DNA of 64,000 nt from Anaeramoeba flamelloides (GCA_027625915.1 JANTQA010000057.1:1860001-1924000), one strand, 5' to 3'; shown: positions 48,657 through 61,715, numbered from the stretch's first letter. Numbers and translations: made by a program. Notes: generated by a model not told the origin, from the letters alone.

Positions 48657-49863
48657 AAAAAGTGAAAACTTTATATTAATTTTCAAATTTTCAGAATTCA
48701 AACTGTTTTCAGTTATCTATTTTACAATAGTTGAAAAAATAGACAGGTTGTTTTTTTTACTACTTTTTGTTTAGCCTGATTACATTTTAAACTAGATTTT
48801 AATCTCTTTTAAAAACATTCACGGAAGTTTTTCTTGCAAGAAAAAAAAGATAATATGATTCAACCTCAGTAATTGGAAAATAAAAATTTGATTTTTCTAT
48901 GAGAAAGATTAAGAAAAAAAACATTAATATCAAAATTGAATTTTAATTTTTTAATTTTTTAGCTAAATATATAATTTATCCAAAAAATTGATGATCTTTT
49001 TGAGTTACACGCTGACAGGATTTTTTACCTTTCATTTAAACTGAGGTTCCTTAAAATAAAAAATTCAATTTAATAATAGATTAAAAATAAGGATTAAGGA
49101 CCAATTCCTTATGGTTGAAAATAATTTTCTGAAATCTACAAAAAAAAATTTTTAATTTTTATCAGGATCTCATAACAAACAAAAATTTACTATCAAACCT
49201 ACGATAAACGATCAATCTTGAAAAATCAACAACCATAAACGAGGACATTTATAGAAAAAAAGTACCAAAGAAAGAGACCCGATTTTAAATAATAATGGTT
49301 AGAATATATAATTTTGAAAACAATTGTTTTAGTTTCGGAATGTCGCTCTTGGACACTTTTGAGATCTGGAAGATTTTTTTTTTCATTTATTTCATATTCT
49401 CAAATGAGTTATTTTTATTAGAAAGAATCCAACAAAATCATCACTTCATCAAATATAGAATAAAAATAACCACGAATTAGATTAAATCAAATTAAATTGA
49501 ACTTGTACTTTTAGAAAACAATTTGTTTTAAAATTAAGAAATTTAACCCTTTTAAGATTCAAAAAAATAAACAAGTAATTTTTTTTTTCAAATTTGATTT
49601 TGGAAATTGAGAATTCTCTTGAAACTTTTTTTTAAAATTGAATTTTTTGATAAAAAAGATCTTATCAAATTTTTTTTATTGTTATTTGAATTTTATCAAT
49701 CAAAAGAAGGAAAATTTCACACTAAACTTTTTTGATTTCAAGACCTTCAATGGGTATAGTGCATACCGTTGAAAAATAACTAGACCCTTTAACAGAAAGT
49801 TGAAAAATGAAAAGAAAAATTTCTAAAATTAAAAAAACAAACAAACTAAAGTATTTTTCTTCT
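48657..49863. other. spacer with one short open frame
   Basis: No gene recognised. A true ATG at 49,295 opens 61 codons (MVRIYNFENNCFSFGMSLLD) ending in TAG; composition is only weakly coding-like. Confidence 0.35.
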
Positions 49864-50407
49864 AAACCCCATTCCAAAATTTAGATATAAGAAAAATTAA
49901 AAGCTATCAAAAAAAAAAAAAAACACAAATTTTTGTATTTTTCAAATATTAATATTTTATCACTTGAAAGTTACCAAGTAGTAATATTTTTAGAAATAAA
50001 GTTTTCTCCAGATGAATGAATAAAAATAAATAAAATCAAAAATTAAAATCAGTTTTTCAAAATGATGAAACTAGAGGAACAAACAATAGTATTGGCAAAT
50101 TAGTTGAAATTCCAGGAACATGATTAATTGATATACGTTTCAATACCATGTATTAATACTATATGATAATTTTATTTATTTGAAAAACTTCACAAAATTA
50201 AACTTAAATTGATTATAGAAAAAAAAACTAGATCTAACGAATTAGAATACATAACTGGGAAAAACGTAAAATAAAAACAAAAAATAAAAAAGACAAAAAA
50301 TCAAATATTTAATCAAATGTAAAATTATTCCCAAATTGAATGTAAAGTGTGATATTGTTATTCTTTCAACTGTTTTAAACTATGTCCAAATTTTTGGGAT
50401 TTATTTT
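49864..50407 (+). mobile_element. R1 family MITE-like element, copy c
   Basis: Begins AAACCCCATTCCAAAATTT and ends with mirrored AAATTTTTGGGATTT. It lies about 280 bases beyond the G-alpha 1 stop codon. Confidence 0.65.
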
Positions 50408-50682
50408 ATCTCGGAAAAGATGATACTTTAATTAAATTTAAAATAAAATTCAATAAATTCTTAAAAATAATAATAATAAAAAAAATAATACGAATTCATT
50501 TATTATTAAAGTAATTAAAATATAAAATTTATTTTTCAAAAAAATATTATAAAGAATGAAAAAATCAATTAAGAAAAAAAACTGTCGACTTTTTGAATTT
50601 CATTTTTTAACTATTCAAATAAAAAAATGAAATTATTTGATTATTAATAAAAAGAATAAAAAAATGTGATATTATTATCCAT

Positions 50683-53600
50683 TTAAAAGACAACTCCGGT
50701 TTGATCCAGGATATTTTGTAAAATTGTATCAGATACTGATTTAAAAATATATTCAATATTTTTTGTGTTGATTGCGCAAGTTTCAAAGGCATAAATTCTT
50801 TTGTTACTTTGCTTATTTTCATTTATTTCTAAAAATTTGCTTTTAATGTGTTGAATTGAAAGTTCATAATCCGATCCACCTATTTGGGGTAATATATTTA
50901 AATAAAGATTAATTATATAATTTTGAAAGTCAAAAATAATAATTTTTAATTTGAAAAACAATATTTGTTACGGTTGATTGATACAGATCAAATCATTTAT
51001 TTTATTTATTTATTTTTTTTTAGTAAATAACACCCTATATGAAAAATAAGTGTTGTTGTATTGTACTACGTAAGAGTGGGTGTATCTTAATTTTTAAAAT
51101 TATTACAATACTACATAAACTTTTGAAAAATTTTAACTTATATAATAGGGTTTTGATGTAATTTTTAATACACAACAAAAAAAATTGATGGAATGATATT
51201 TTTTTTTTTTTTGTTGAACATTACAACACTAGTATAAATATGAATGTGATAACTAAAACAAAAATGAGTCCATCCAATTTTTTTAGATCAAAATTATTTT
51301 CTGGAATTTATTTTTCTCGATTTAATTTATGAAATTTATTTTATGAAATCCTTCTTATGTAATTTCTATTCCTAAATAAAATTTTAATTTCAATTGTTTT
51401 TTTTTACAAAATTAAAAGATGAATGGTACAAATTGTAAACGAAAATAATTTACAAGCAATTATCTCAATCATAGGGTCATGGAACCGCCAACTCAATGAA
51501 GAAGAAAAAGATTAAAATAAAAGTGTATCTTCAAATGTACTATTTGATAATAATTGATAGGATCAATTGAAAAATAAATTCAAAAATCTATCTTATTGTG
51601 ATTGTCGAAGTATTAGGGAATATAATAAAATATTAAAAAATAAACCCCAATTCAAAATTTTTAACACACCAAAATTCGATTTGTGAAAAAAAAAACTTAT
51701 TTAATCAATTCAAGAAGATTTACCAAATTAGAACCATTCACAAATTGAAATGTTAACACTTTTTTATAAATTACAATACTCGCAAAACAATAAATAAATA
51801 ATTATAAATACAAATAAATCATGAGTGTGTTAAAAATTTTGGAGAGAGCAAAACAAAAAAATACATTAGTAAATTTGTTGAAATTCTATTAGGAATATTG
51901 ATAGATCAAAGGTTAGATACTACCAACTAATTTTATTTGAGTTCTTCTATTTGGAACAACTCAACTTTAACCTAATATCGATGGTTGAAAAAAATTTTGA
52001 TCGAACGAAACAAATTACGTAATTCAAACAATGAAATGAAAATAAAAAACTAAAAGATGAAAAAATGATTTTCATATTTTACAAAAATCAAAATTATCTT
52101 CAATTTCAATGAAATTGTATTATTGTGATTGTTTGGAACATTTTAGCTGTGTGTAAAATTTTGAATTTTAGTTTAGTTGTACAGCAACAAATTATGTTAT
52201 AATTGTACCACTGTTACTGAACATTTTTTAGATAAATATTACATTTTTTGTTCAACTTTTGAAAAGTAAATATTTTGTTATTTTTTGGGGTTAATGTTCA
52301 AAGAAAAGTCACTGAATAACTAAAAAAAAATCAGAAAATAACCTTAATTTTATTAGAAACCCCATTCCAAAATTTTGTACTTTATCAAAATCAAAAATAG
52401 GAAAAAAAATTCAAATAGTTTGTATTTTTCAAAACCTCATATTAAATCACATTTAAGTTACACATATTAAAGTTTTTCGATGTAAACCTTTTTTATGCAA
52501 ATAAAATAAGAAAAAATAAAAATCTCTGTGTCCCAAAATGATGAAATGAGTAGAAAAAATTGTATTGGTATATTTATTGAAATTTCACTAAACAATTATT
52601 TAAAGTTCAAAATGCCTAAATATCACCAACTAATCATATGTGATTTTTCTATTTAGGACAACCCAAATTTAACCTGATATCAGCCAAAAAAAAATTTCCC
52701 GATCTAACTCAACTGATTACATAATTAAAAAAACGAAATGAAAACAAAAAAATAGAAAAATAATTTGTAAATTCAAAATTATTTCCAAATTGAATGGAAA
52801 GTACAGTTTTTTTATTCTTTAAACTATTTTAACTGTGTCCAAATTTTTGGAATTTAGTTTATAATGTATATTATCCTACTTATTCGTTATTTAATCTTAC
52901 AAGTAACTTATAAAAAAAACATTCATATCTAAAATAAAATTTTTGGAATTTAATTTATTTGTGCCAACTTGATTGTAATTGTAATAAGGATCAATTTAAA
53001 ATCAATAACTTTTCCATTTTAGAATCATTTTTATTTCAATTTTCATTAGTAAGGTGAAAATTTGAATCTCAATAACAATTTTTTTCAATAGATTATATCT
53101 TTGGGGTTAACCATCCAAAACAATAGATAATAAATCTCGGTTCAATGTTCCAAAAGACTTTAGTGAAAAAAAAAAAAATGAAAAACTTAAAGTTAAAATT
53201 TCCATGTATTAGAATATTAAATGTTAAACATGGAAGGTCTAGATTCTTTTTTTTTTTTTGATCTCAAATGATCTGATTCTTCAGGTTCAAAATACAAGGG
53301 TTAAATGTATGGGAATTGTAATACCTAATTTGAAATAAAATTCACTTTTCTAGAGAAAATTCAACAAAATCCCTTCTTGAATTAACTTGAATTCAAGAAT
53401 CATAAATTTAATAAAAGCACTAAGATCTACAAAACTTAGCCTTTAAAAGGTTTGTAGAATAAATCAAAAAGAGAAAAAAAAAAATAATAATTACCTTTAA
53501 AATCTGAAAAATACACATTAATGCCAATAGTTTTAATTTTTTCTTTAAACAGATCAGTTTTATTCAGAAATAAGATGATTGAGGATTGTTCAAACCAAGG

Positions 53601-56600
53601 TGAATTACATATGTCTTTAAATAAATTGAGAGATTCTGTCATTCTGTTTACCAAAGAATCTTCCCGAAGTGTTTGGTTATAGCCGCAAAGTGAAGATACA
53701 AAGATTATTGAAGTGACATCTTCAAAGCAATGAATCCACTTTCTTCTTTCATTACGTTGCCCACCTACATCAACCATAGTAAATTTGAAATCATTAAGAG
53801 AAAACTCTGTTTCATCAATTCCTGTTGTTCTAACCCTTGCTTGAAGAATATCTTCTTTTGTTGGCCGATAATTTGTTTGTCTTATTCTTTCAATATTATT
53901 AAAAAAACTATTTTTTTTTTTTTTTTTTATTTAAATTAATCATAGATCAAAATATAAATACAAATAAAAATATTACAAGAATTTATTTCATAAAAAAAAA
54001 TATGTAAAAACAAAAACACATTATATATTTTTTCAAAATTTAAGTTACGTTATCAAATTAGGAATCAAAACAAAAAAAAAAGAATTTTTTATTATTTTTC
54101 CATTTACCAGATTATTTTTTTATTTGCTTTAATTAAAATTCTTTTTTTTTTGCTCAAAAAAATAATGCTCTTTTTTTTTTTAATTAAAAAGTATAGAATT
54201 AGTAAATTAATTGGTGGTGTTATTCTAATTTGGTGGACAAAGTGTTGAATAAGAGAAATGATGGTGACTGTAATCTAACTTCTTCTTATAAGCGATTTTC
54301 TTATATTTTGGTGAAATCCTGGCAATATAGTGATCATCTCATATTCAGCATTAATTGCCTTGCACTGTGATTAACTTATGGTGGGCACAGTAATAATACC
54401 TTGTAAGGGGATCAATTTCTGTCAATTACGATATTACTTAAACAGATGGTGTCCTATAAGTACTAATACCTTAATCAAAACCAAAGATTTTTAAATTTTA
54501 AATGAAGTTTAAATCTTCTTTTGTACATTGTTGCCCTTACTGAATCAGTTTTATATCTGCGTCTATTGTTTTGATATGGAAACAATTTCCTTATTATAAT
54601 CTGAGTTTGGCCTGTAAGAACGAAAAAAATGAGATTGTTCGAAATGATATAAGATGATATCCATCGTAGTTCTTCGAACCCCTCAATATCATCTTAGAAC
54701 CAGAACAATCTAATTATTTTGAGTCTGGAAGGGGATCCAAAACGAGGAATTATAACAAGGGGATTGTTGAACAAATGAAACAATATGAGATGCTATTTAT
54801 TTTTTGGAACTCAGGATCTAACTTGTCGAATCAAAAAACAAACTAACAAATTTAACCAAAACAACAAAATTTGTTGTTTTTCAATGGTACTTTGAATAAC
54901 TTGGTCTTCAAAGGATCTTATTCTACTAATCTTATTCAACGAAAACATTGAAGTTAAATTTTACATTTTCATCATTGGAGACAAAACTTGGTTTAAATTT
55001 TACAGAGACAAACTAGATCGTCCTTCCTTTCAATGAGATCTATTTCCTTTTTTGTTCCCCGTTTGTCAGCAAATTCTCTAATACGATCAAACATAAAAAA
55101 CTGCACGCACCTGGCATTCTTAACAATGAATGAATTTGAACTATTTGTCTAAAATTTCTTGGCTTGACAGAGTAAAAAAAAAATGTTTGTCTTTTTTTTT
55201 TATTCAAAAATTATAATTTATTTTTTTTTTACTTTCGGAATCTTTTATTAATGATCTCTTTTCTCATTTTTCTTCAAAAAAAAAGAACAAATAAATTTTA
55301 TTTTTTAAAAATGATATTGCTTTTTTTTCGAAATGGGAAAAAAACAATGTTTGTAAATAGATATTGTTTTTAATAAAGAAATGGAATTTATTACTTTTCC
55401 AAACATTCCCCAAATTATCAAGCACTTTTTTTTTTTGATTTATTGAACAAGTATTTTGGTTACTTGAACCAAAATAAGTGTTCAATTGGTTTGAAATTGA
55501 GACATTCGCTAATCTCACTGTTATCAATTAAACAACATCGCAAAAAAAAAATGATTAAAACACTCTAAAATAACTTTAAATAACATTTTTAAAGACAAAA
55601 TTTATTTGTAAAATACTTCTTATTTTACTTTGTTAGAATTGGAAATACGAAGATCAGAAAATTTTCAAACTTTACCAAATAATACTAAAGGAATTCTCAA
55701 AATCTTTCGACAACAATTACAATACTATCTTGAACTTTTAAGTGTTCTAATCTTTTTCTTATCTGTAGTTATCAAAAATTATTTACTTAAAATTTCACAA
55801 AGAAAAGTTTGAGTTTTTAAAAAAAATAAATAGCTGTTTTATATATAACTTCTTTTTGAATGGATTTTGTTAATAATACTTTTGTAATTTTCATTTTAAT
55901 TGAAATGTCAATTTCTTTAAAGCCACATAATGTCAAATCAAATGTTTCTGATCTATATAATAGTTGACTATGTCAAACAACTTTTAAGAATTGAATTTTT
56001 AAACCATTAGAAAACTTTTTAAATAATCGTTTTTTTTTTTTCTATTCCAAAATTCAACAGTTTTGCCCAAGACTGTATTATAATTCTGTTTTAATCTTTA
56101 GAACAAAATCAATTGTATTTTTTTTTCTTGATTTGTTACAAAAATCCTTGAATAAATAAATTAAATTTTGATCTTTGAAAAAATCTGTATTTTAGGTTGA
56201 AATTGGTTTATGTTAAAAAAAAAAAGGAAGAAAAAGAAGAAATCTTTAAATAGAAAAAAAAAAAAAAACAAACTATTCTGCACAATCGTTCAAATGGTAT
56301 CTTTCATCTCTTAGATGATAGGTTTTTTGTATACCTGGATCATTCCAAAGTATTTGTAAATTTTTGGTAAATTCATCTCTCCAATCACCTCCCCTTTTGA
56401 GATTCTTTATTTCATTAGCTAAGTCCTTTAATTTGTAAATGAATAAATAAATAAAAACATCCAATTTGATAAATAAAGAAAATCAAAGTTTTGAATTAAA
56501 GAGAATTGTAAACAAAAATTTTAAAAAAGATAAATATTGATTGATTTTATTTAAAAAGAGAAGTAAACTTTCTATTTTTTCTATTAGAAAAAATAAATAT

Positions 56601-59600
56601 AAAATATTTTTAAACCTTAAAAGAGGAAAAGGGTATGGCGTGTATGAATTTTTCCATCGATTAAAAACTTAAAGTTTTCAAGTCGTTAATCCATGTAAAT
56701 AATGACAAGTTTTAGTAACTACTAAATAACTATTAATTAAAAATTAACCTCTTTGAGTCTGCGAATTACTTTTGTGTAAAAAGATAAATATTAATTTTAT
56801 ACGTGTAATAAACGTTATTTTTTTTAGGGAAGTCTATCCAATTAAAAAAAAATCGAAAATTTTGGATAAAGAATTAATCGAAATAAGCCAAAATAATTAT
56901 AAAAAAAAAAAAAACCTTGAAAGAATAATATATTTTATATTGTTCAATATAAAGAATTCACTATTTATCTTGTCATTAGTAAATGATAAAGAAAATTATG
57001 ATTATTTAGTAAACGCTTTAAATAAAAATTTGGAATTCAGAAAGTATAGTAGAGTGCCATAGAGTGCCTAGCTTTTCCGGAATTTAAAATAATAGAGTAA
57101 AATCAAAAATTTAACTCCATTTTTTTAAATTCTGGAAAAGCTAACGGCGTTTTTTTTTTATTTATAAAATGAAAAAAAAACTTAACGGCAATTTTCTTGA
57201 GGTTTTCTGTTTTATTTGTGAAGTGTTCTAGGTTTTTTTTGAGGTTTCTATTTTATTTGTGACGTGTTCTAGGTTTTCTTGTAGTTTTCTATTTATTTGT
57301 GAAGTGTTTTAGGTTTTTTTTACTTTTTGAAATAAACAGAAAATTTTAATAAATTTTCTGTTTATTTAAAAAAGTAAAAAAACCCTAACGAAAATCTATT
57401 GATTTTCCAGATAAATAGAAAACCTCAAAAAAACCTAGAACACTTCACAAATAAATAGAAAACTCAAAAAAACCTAACGTAAACCTATCAATGTTACAAA
57501 TAAACAGAAAACTCTAGAAAACCTAATGACCGTAAGAGAAAATTAATTTTGTTTTTTGAAAATTCAAAATTAAAAAAAAAACAAATATTATTTTTAATGA
57601 AAATAATTTTGCATTTCTTTCAACAGATAATCGATTTTTTTGTAAATTTTGAAAAGATAAAATTTTACGTCTTGATTTCCTCCAATTTAAAAATGATCAC
57701 CATTAATTAACTTGAAATGATTAATAAAATGGAAAAATATTAAATTTTGTAAAGAATATCCCTATGTGTACAAGAAAACTACGATTACAAATGTTTTACA
57801 TTTCTTTTACCATGATAAATTAGTTTTTTTTTTAATTACTATTTAACATAACAATACTTAATACTAATAAATGAAAATGGATGGTTCGAATAAAAAAGAT
57901 ACAAAATAGTATTGATGTGTTTTAATGTAAACAATCATTTCCAATTGTTAACTATTCAATTTGCCTTCAAAAATCAAGAATAATTTTTTGGGTGATATTT
58001 GCTTTATATATCCAATCAAATTCGAAAAATTAAAATTTTATCTCAAAGTCCAATAAGGAAGGGCCTTACGAAGGATAGCCTTCTAAACGAATTCTTCATA
58101 TACACCACAAATTCTATCCTTTTATTTTGGTTCGGACTCTTGCAATTCTTTATCCAAAGATTAAAATAATTTTTTTTTTGCAAAAACCGTAATTTTTTGA
58201 TGTATATTTTTTTTTTCTATTGTAAATGCCCACTTATTACAAAGTAGTAACAAAGAGTGGTATTGATTTATGGGGAAATTATTAAACTTTACTGGGTTGT
58301 GGGTGCTTTTGTACTAATAACCGACTTTTCAGAAAATACTAATTGAATAAATATCTTATGTATATTTCTAAGGTCTTGGTGAGTGAAATTTTAGCACGAG
58401 AAGAAAAAAAAAACTCAAAAAAACACCATTTTTCAAAAAAAAAAATTATTTGAATCTTTGGATAAAGGATCTTTAGAGACTAGTCTCTATTATTTTTTTT
58501 TGACCAATTTCTAAATGAGGATTCCTTCTCTAAAAATATGTTTAATATTGAAAATAAACAGGGTTTTTCAAATCTAAGTATTTGACAAAAAATTTTCTCG
58601 TCTCTATTAAATTTAAGTAAAAAAATTTAATAGAGATTAATTCCTTAAGAGCCTGAACCAAATTGAAAGGATAGCATTTGTGATATATCTGAAGAATTCA
58701 TTTTGAACATCCGTCCTTAAATCTCTATTAATTTTGATTTTAAATTAATTTCCTAAAGATCTTTTCATTTTTTCAACTAACCAATTAGTAAAATATTTTG
58801 GGAATTTGAAAGAGAAATTTTTCATTTATAAATTAGAAAATAAAAGTATTTTGAAATAGTCCAAAAAAAAAGAGAAACAAAGGTGAGATTTTTGCTGTTC
58901 ATCGCTTAAAAAATAATTTACTGTTAAAACCAAATTAATGGTATTTGAAATGTAAGTGCGACACAAGTTTCACTTCACATCATTTCCTTTTACAAATACT
59001 GGTATTTGAATTTTAAATGGGAAAATAGTTTCAATTCATTTTCCTTATTTATCCTTTTCCTTTACAAACAGAGTTTCCCAAATAGAAGTAGGTTTAAATT
59101 GGAGTTTTTGTTTCAAAAAGGAAATTGTAAACAAAGTGAAAAAATTTCCCATTTGTTTTTCAAATATCAGTAGGGTTTGTTGAAAGAGAAATTTAAAGAA
59201 ATTATTTGAAATTTATGGTTTATTCTTTTGTTTATTTCGATTTGTTGACTTGTATTTGTAAAGTAAGAATCCTAAATTTAAATAAATATTAGAATTGGAA
59301 AAAGGGAAATTTTAACCCATTAAAAAATCAAATAGCAGTACCAGAATTAAAATTTTGCCAAAAGACTCAATAAAGAAGATTAAATACAATTTCTCAAAAT
59401 AACATTTCTAATTCGCTTTGGTAGATTTTCGGGTTTTTTTGAGAAATAATTTGCAAAATATTTGTGAGCCTGATTTAAAATTATATTTTTTTCAATTGGA
59501 AACCAACAATAGAATACAGTGATCCTGATAGTTTCCTCTTCACTAAACTCATTCATCTTCTTATTTGGTTTTTTTCAATTAAATGAGCAAAAATTGAGAA

Positions 59601-60441
59601 TCTCACGAATTCCAATTACTATTTGTTGCAAAATAAAGGTAAACCAAATTTTCATTTAGCTTTCCTCAAAAAAAGATTTGATAAATCCTATAACCTTTCA
59701 AATTTTTAATTCTTAAAAAGATCTTAAATTATTCATTTCCGTATTTTAGAATTGGAAAGGATGTATTTGATTTATTTATTGGAGATGTAATTTTTTTTGG
59801 AAAGCTGAATGAAAATTTTGATCTTTTTATTTTGCAATTAACAGTAAAGAAGAAAAGGAGTTTGTTTGTGTTTGTTGTACAAGGAAAAAAAAAAGGACTT
59901 TTGAATATTATTAATAGTGAAGCAAAAATACAATGAAATACATTCCAGACTTACTGTACATAAAGCCTCTTGAGGTAAATATAAAAAAAAAAAAAAAAAG
60001 AAGAAGAAGAGAAAGCAAAAAATATTCTGAAGATGTGATCAAACATTATTTTCGATCGGAATTTCTAATTGCTCTGATGCAAGAATTAAAACCCTCAATT
60101 GAGAGATCACATTCTCTCTGATGATATTTATGAATACTTGATAGTCGTCTTCATCAAAATTCCCGTCTTGAAGAAGTTTCATTTGCTTAAACAAAGTGGA
60201 CTTTCCAGATTCCCCAGCGCCTAAATTGAAAAAGATTGTAGAAAACAACGAGTTAAAAAAAGAAAAGTTAGCCCCAAAATAGAAAAAGGTGCAAATGAGA
60301 TCAGAGAAACAAACCTAACAATAAGATTTTGATCTCTTGGTCGAGGTTGTTTTTTAATTTTTTGAGCATTTTTTCAATCTTTTTGTTTGTGTTATTTGCT
60401 GACTTTTGCTCTGAGTCCTCGCTACAACAAATTGTTCCCAT
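50683..60441 (-). CDS. heterotrimeric G-protein alpha subunit 1 (five exons)
   Basis: Exons 60441-60315, 60220-60045, 56425-56274, 53907-53495 and 50879-50683, all in matching phase; 354 residues, the family norm. It acts as a receptor-coupled GTPase switch at the membrane. N-terminus MGTICCSEDSEQ offers Gly2 for myristoylation and Cys5/Cys6 for palmitoylation. P-loop GAGESGKST at 43, then KQMKLLQ; helical domain with LWNDPGIQKTYHLRDERYHL; switch I RVRTTG (Arg finger R176, T179); switch II DVGGQRNERRKW (catalytic Q202); LNKTD 266-270; G5 box TCAINT 323-328, where almost all family members have TCATDT; C-terminus TGVVF without a pertussis-toxin cysteine. Two introns sit exactly where those of G-alpha 2 do (before the P-loop and within the Y codon of Y-F), the rest differ. 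The exon 2 donor is the weak GTTTGA and the exon 3 acceptor TTAAAG, so that join is the least certain. Confidence 0.9.
51647..52175 (+). mobile_element. R1 family MITE-like element, copy a
   Basis: Best preserved R1 copy: AACCCCAATTCAAAATTTTT then AACACACC at the left, mirrored GTGTGTAAAATTTTGAATTT at the right. In the last intron of G-alpha 1. Confidence 0.78.
52358..52860 (+). mobile_element. R1 family MITE-like element, copy b
   Basis: Follows copy a within the same intron. Ends ACCCCATTCCAAAATTTT and mirrored AAATTTTTGGAATTTAG. Confidence 0.7.
54200..55527. other. coding-like block nested in G-alpha 1 intron 3
   Basis: Base composition is higher than in the surrounding intron. The minus strand is open with coding-like codons from about 55,527 to 55,264 (contains RLANVSISNQLNTYFGSSNQ) and again near 55,120-54,990 (FFMFDRIREFADKRGTKKE). 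The plus strand is open at 54,670-54,846 (EPEQSNYFESGRGSKTRNYN). No family recognised. The mixture of strands suggests a decayed gene or mobile element that landed in the intron; a small intact nested gene is less likely. Confidence 0.4.
56828..57062 (+). other. orphan exon-like stretch in G-alpha 1 intron 2
   Basis: A TTTTTTTTAG acceptor-like site precedes 77 open codons on the strand opposite to the host gene (SKILDKELIEISQNN, SLVNDKENYDYLVNALNKNL) ending in TAG, next to a foldback element. No family recognised. Confidence 0.3.
57141..57530. mobile_element. foldback element, family E copy 3, expanded
   Basis: The longest copy. Each arm holds three to four tandem units of about 45 bases built on TTTATTTGTGAAGTGTTCTA and GGTTTTCT, mirrored in the other arm around a centre near 57,340. 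It would form a very long hairpin in the G-alpha 1 pre-mRNA. Confidence 0.75.
58472..58648 (+). mobile_element. family S MITE, copy 4
   Basis: Left end TTTAGAGACTAGTCTCTATT, right end TAATAGAGATTAATTCCTTA; it lies in G-alpha 1 intron 2. Confidence 0.75.
59619..59844. mobile_element. family F MITE, copy 3
   Basis: 226 bases between TA at 59617-59618 and 59845-59846. Arms CTATTTGTTGCAAAATAAAG and the mirror of TTTTATTTTGCAATTAACAG, each continuing to GCTTTCC/GGAAAGC. The cleanest copy of the family. Confidence 0.8.
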
Positions 60442-60544
60442 CACTAAATAAACAATTTAAAAGGTGTTTAATTATTAAAAAATGATAAATGTGCCTTGTT
60501 TTGATAAGAAAATTGATCATAAATCCTTCTAATTTTGATAATAA

Positions 60545-61500
60545 GGGTTATTCGGTTCGAGAACAAAAATATTTGTGTTTCTTTTTGCTAAAAATTTGGT
60601 CTTAAAAAAAACCAAAATTATATTCGTGTTTTTTGAAGTGATCACTCTTCCCAATTTTGCAAAAAAAGAATTCTATAGTTGGATCTTATTGAATGGGTTG
60701 CGTTGCCTTGAGTTATTTTATGTGGAAAATTTTAAAGTAAAAAAGATTTAAGTTATATTTTTTGAAGTTCCTTTCAAATGGTTTTTTTGGAGAAGGAAAA
60801 AACAAGTTGAAAATCTTTTAGAAAATTGATATTTTTACCCTCGCTCAGATCTTATTGAAAGTATTTTGTCAAAACAAATTTCCCTTTATTCTTTTGAATG
60901 GTTCGGCAAAAGATTTTAGGAAACATAAAAACAAACAGAACTTTTTTGAAAATTTCCTTTACCCAATTTACCATCACTCAACAAAGAATTAAATAGTTCT
61001 TTGAGAGCACCCTCCAAATTTATTTGATGACTATTTCAGACCGAACTCTTGTGTGTAGGTTACATTATGGCTCATAATAAAAGCATAGAATATACTTTTG
61101 CAAAAAGCCTTTGAGAATAAATTGTTCCACAAAAGCAATTTGTTATTAAATGTGTTTAATTTTTAAATTAGACATAATTATTAAAGTATTTTTAAATTGT
61201 CAAGTTATGGTTCTACAATAATCGTTTTAGGTAACACCAAACGTAGAATGGGGTTAAACTTTAGCCTTCCAAAACGATTTCTGGTATAAAAAATTACTAT
61301 TAAAAAGAAATGACAGATATTAAAACACCTGTCAAGATATAGCATAACCCGTATTTAAAATGAAAATTCCTGTTTCTTTAATCCACAAGGTTTGGTCCTT
61401 AAAAAATCACACAAACAGAAAATAAACAAGACGGAAATAAAGAATTTCGCTTCATTTTAGGGATAAAAGTTTGCATATTTTTTTAAGGAAAAGAGAGTTT
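60545..61500 (+). other. decayed coding block upstream of G-alpha 1
   Basis: Several plus-strand pieces in changing frames have clear coding composition, for example ITLPNFAKKEFYSWILLNGL, FPFILLNGSAKDFRKHKN, TLQIYLMTISDRTLVCRL and VLGNTKRRMGLNFSLPKRFL. Multiple breaks mean it is no longer a gene. I recognise no domain, so host pseudogene or old mobile element cannot be decided. Any G-alpha 1 promoter must lie within or before this block. Confidence 0.5.
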
Positions 61501-61715
61501 TTAATAAAGTAAGTTCACTTTTGTGAATCAATTACAAAAAGGGAAACGAAAGTGAAGTGAAAACTTTTTCTCATTTATTTGAAATACACCATGATTAAAA
61601 AAGATTTCTAATGAAAATTTGAAATCTGTATTTTCATGATTTTTACTTTTTTTAAATTATAAAAAAGTGGTTGATTTTTTTTTGATTTTGTTTTTATTAA
61701 AATTTTTTTTTCAAG

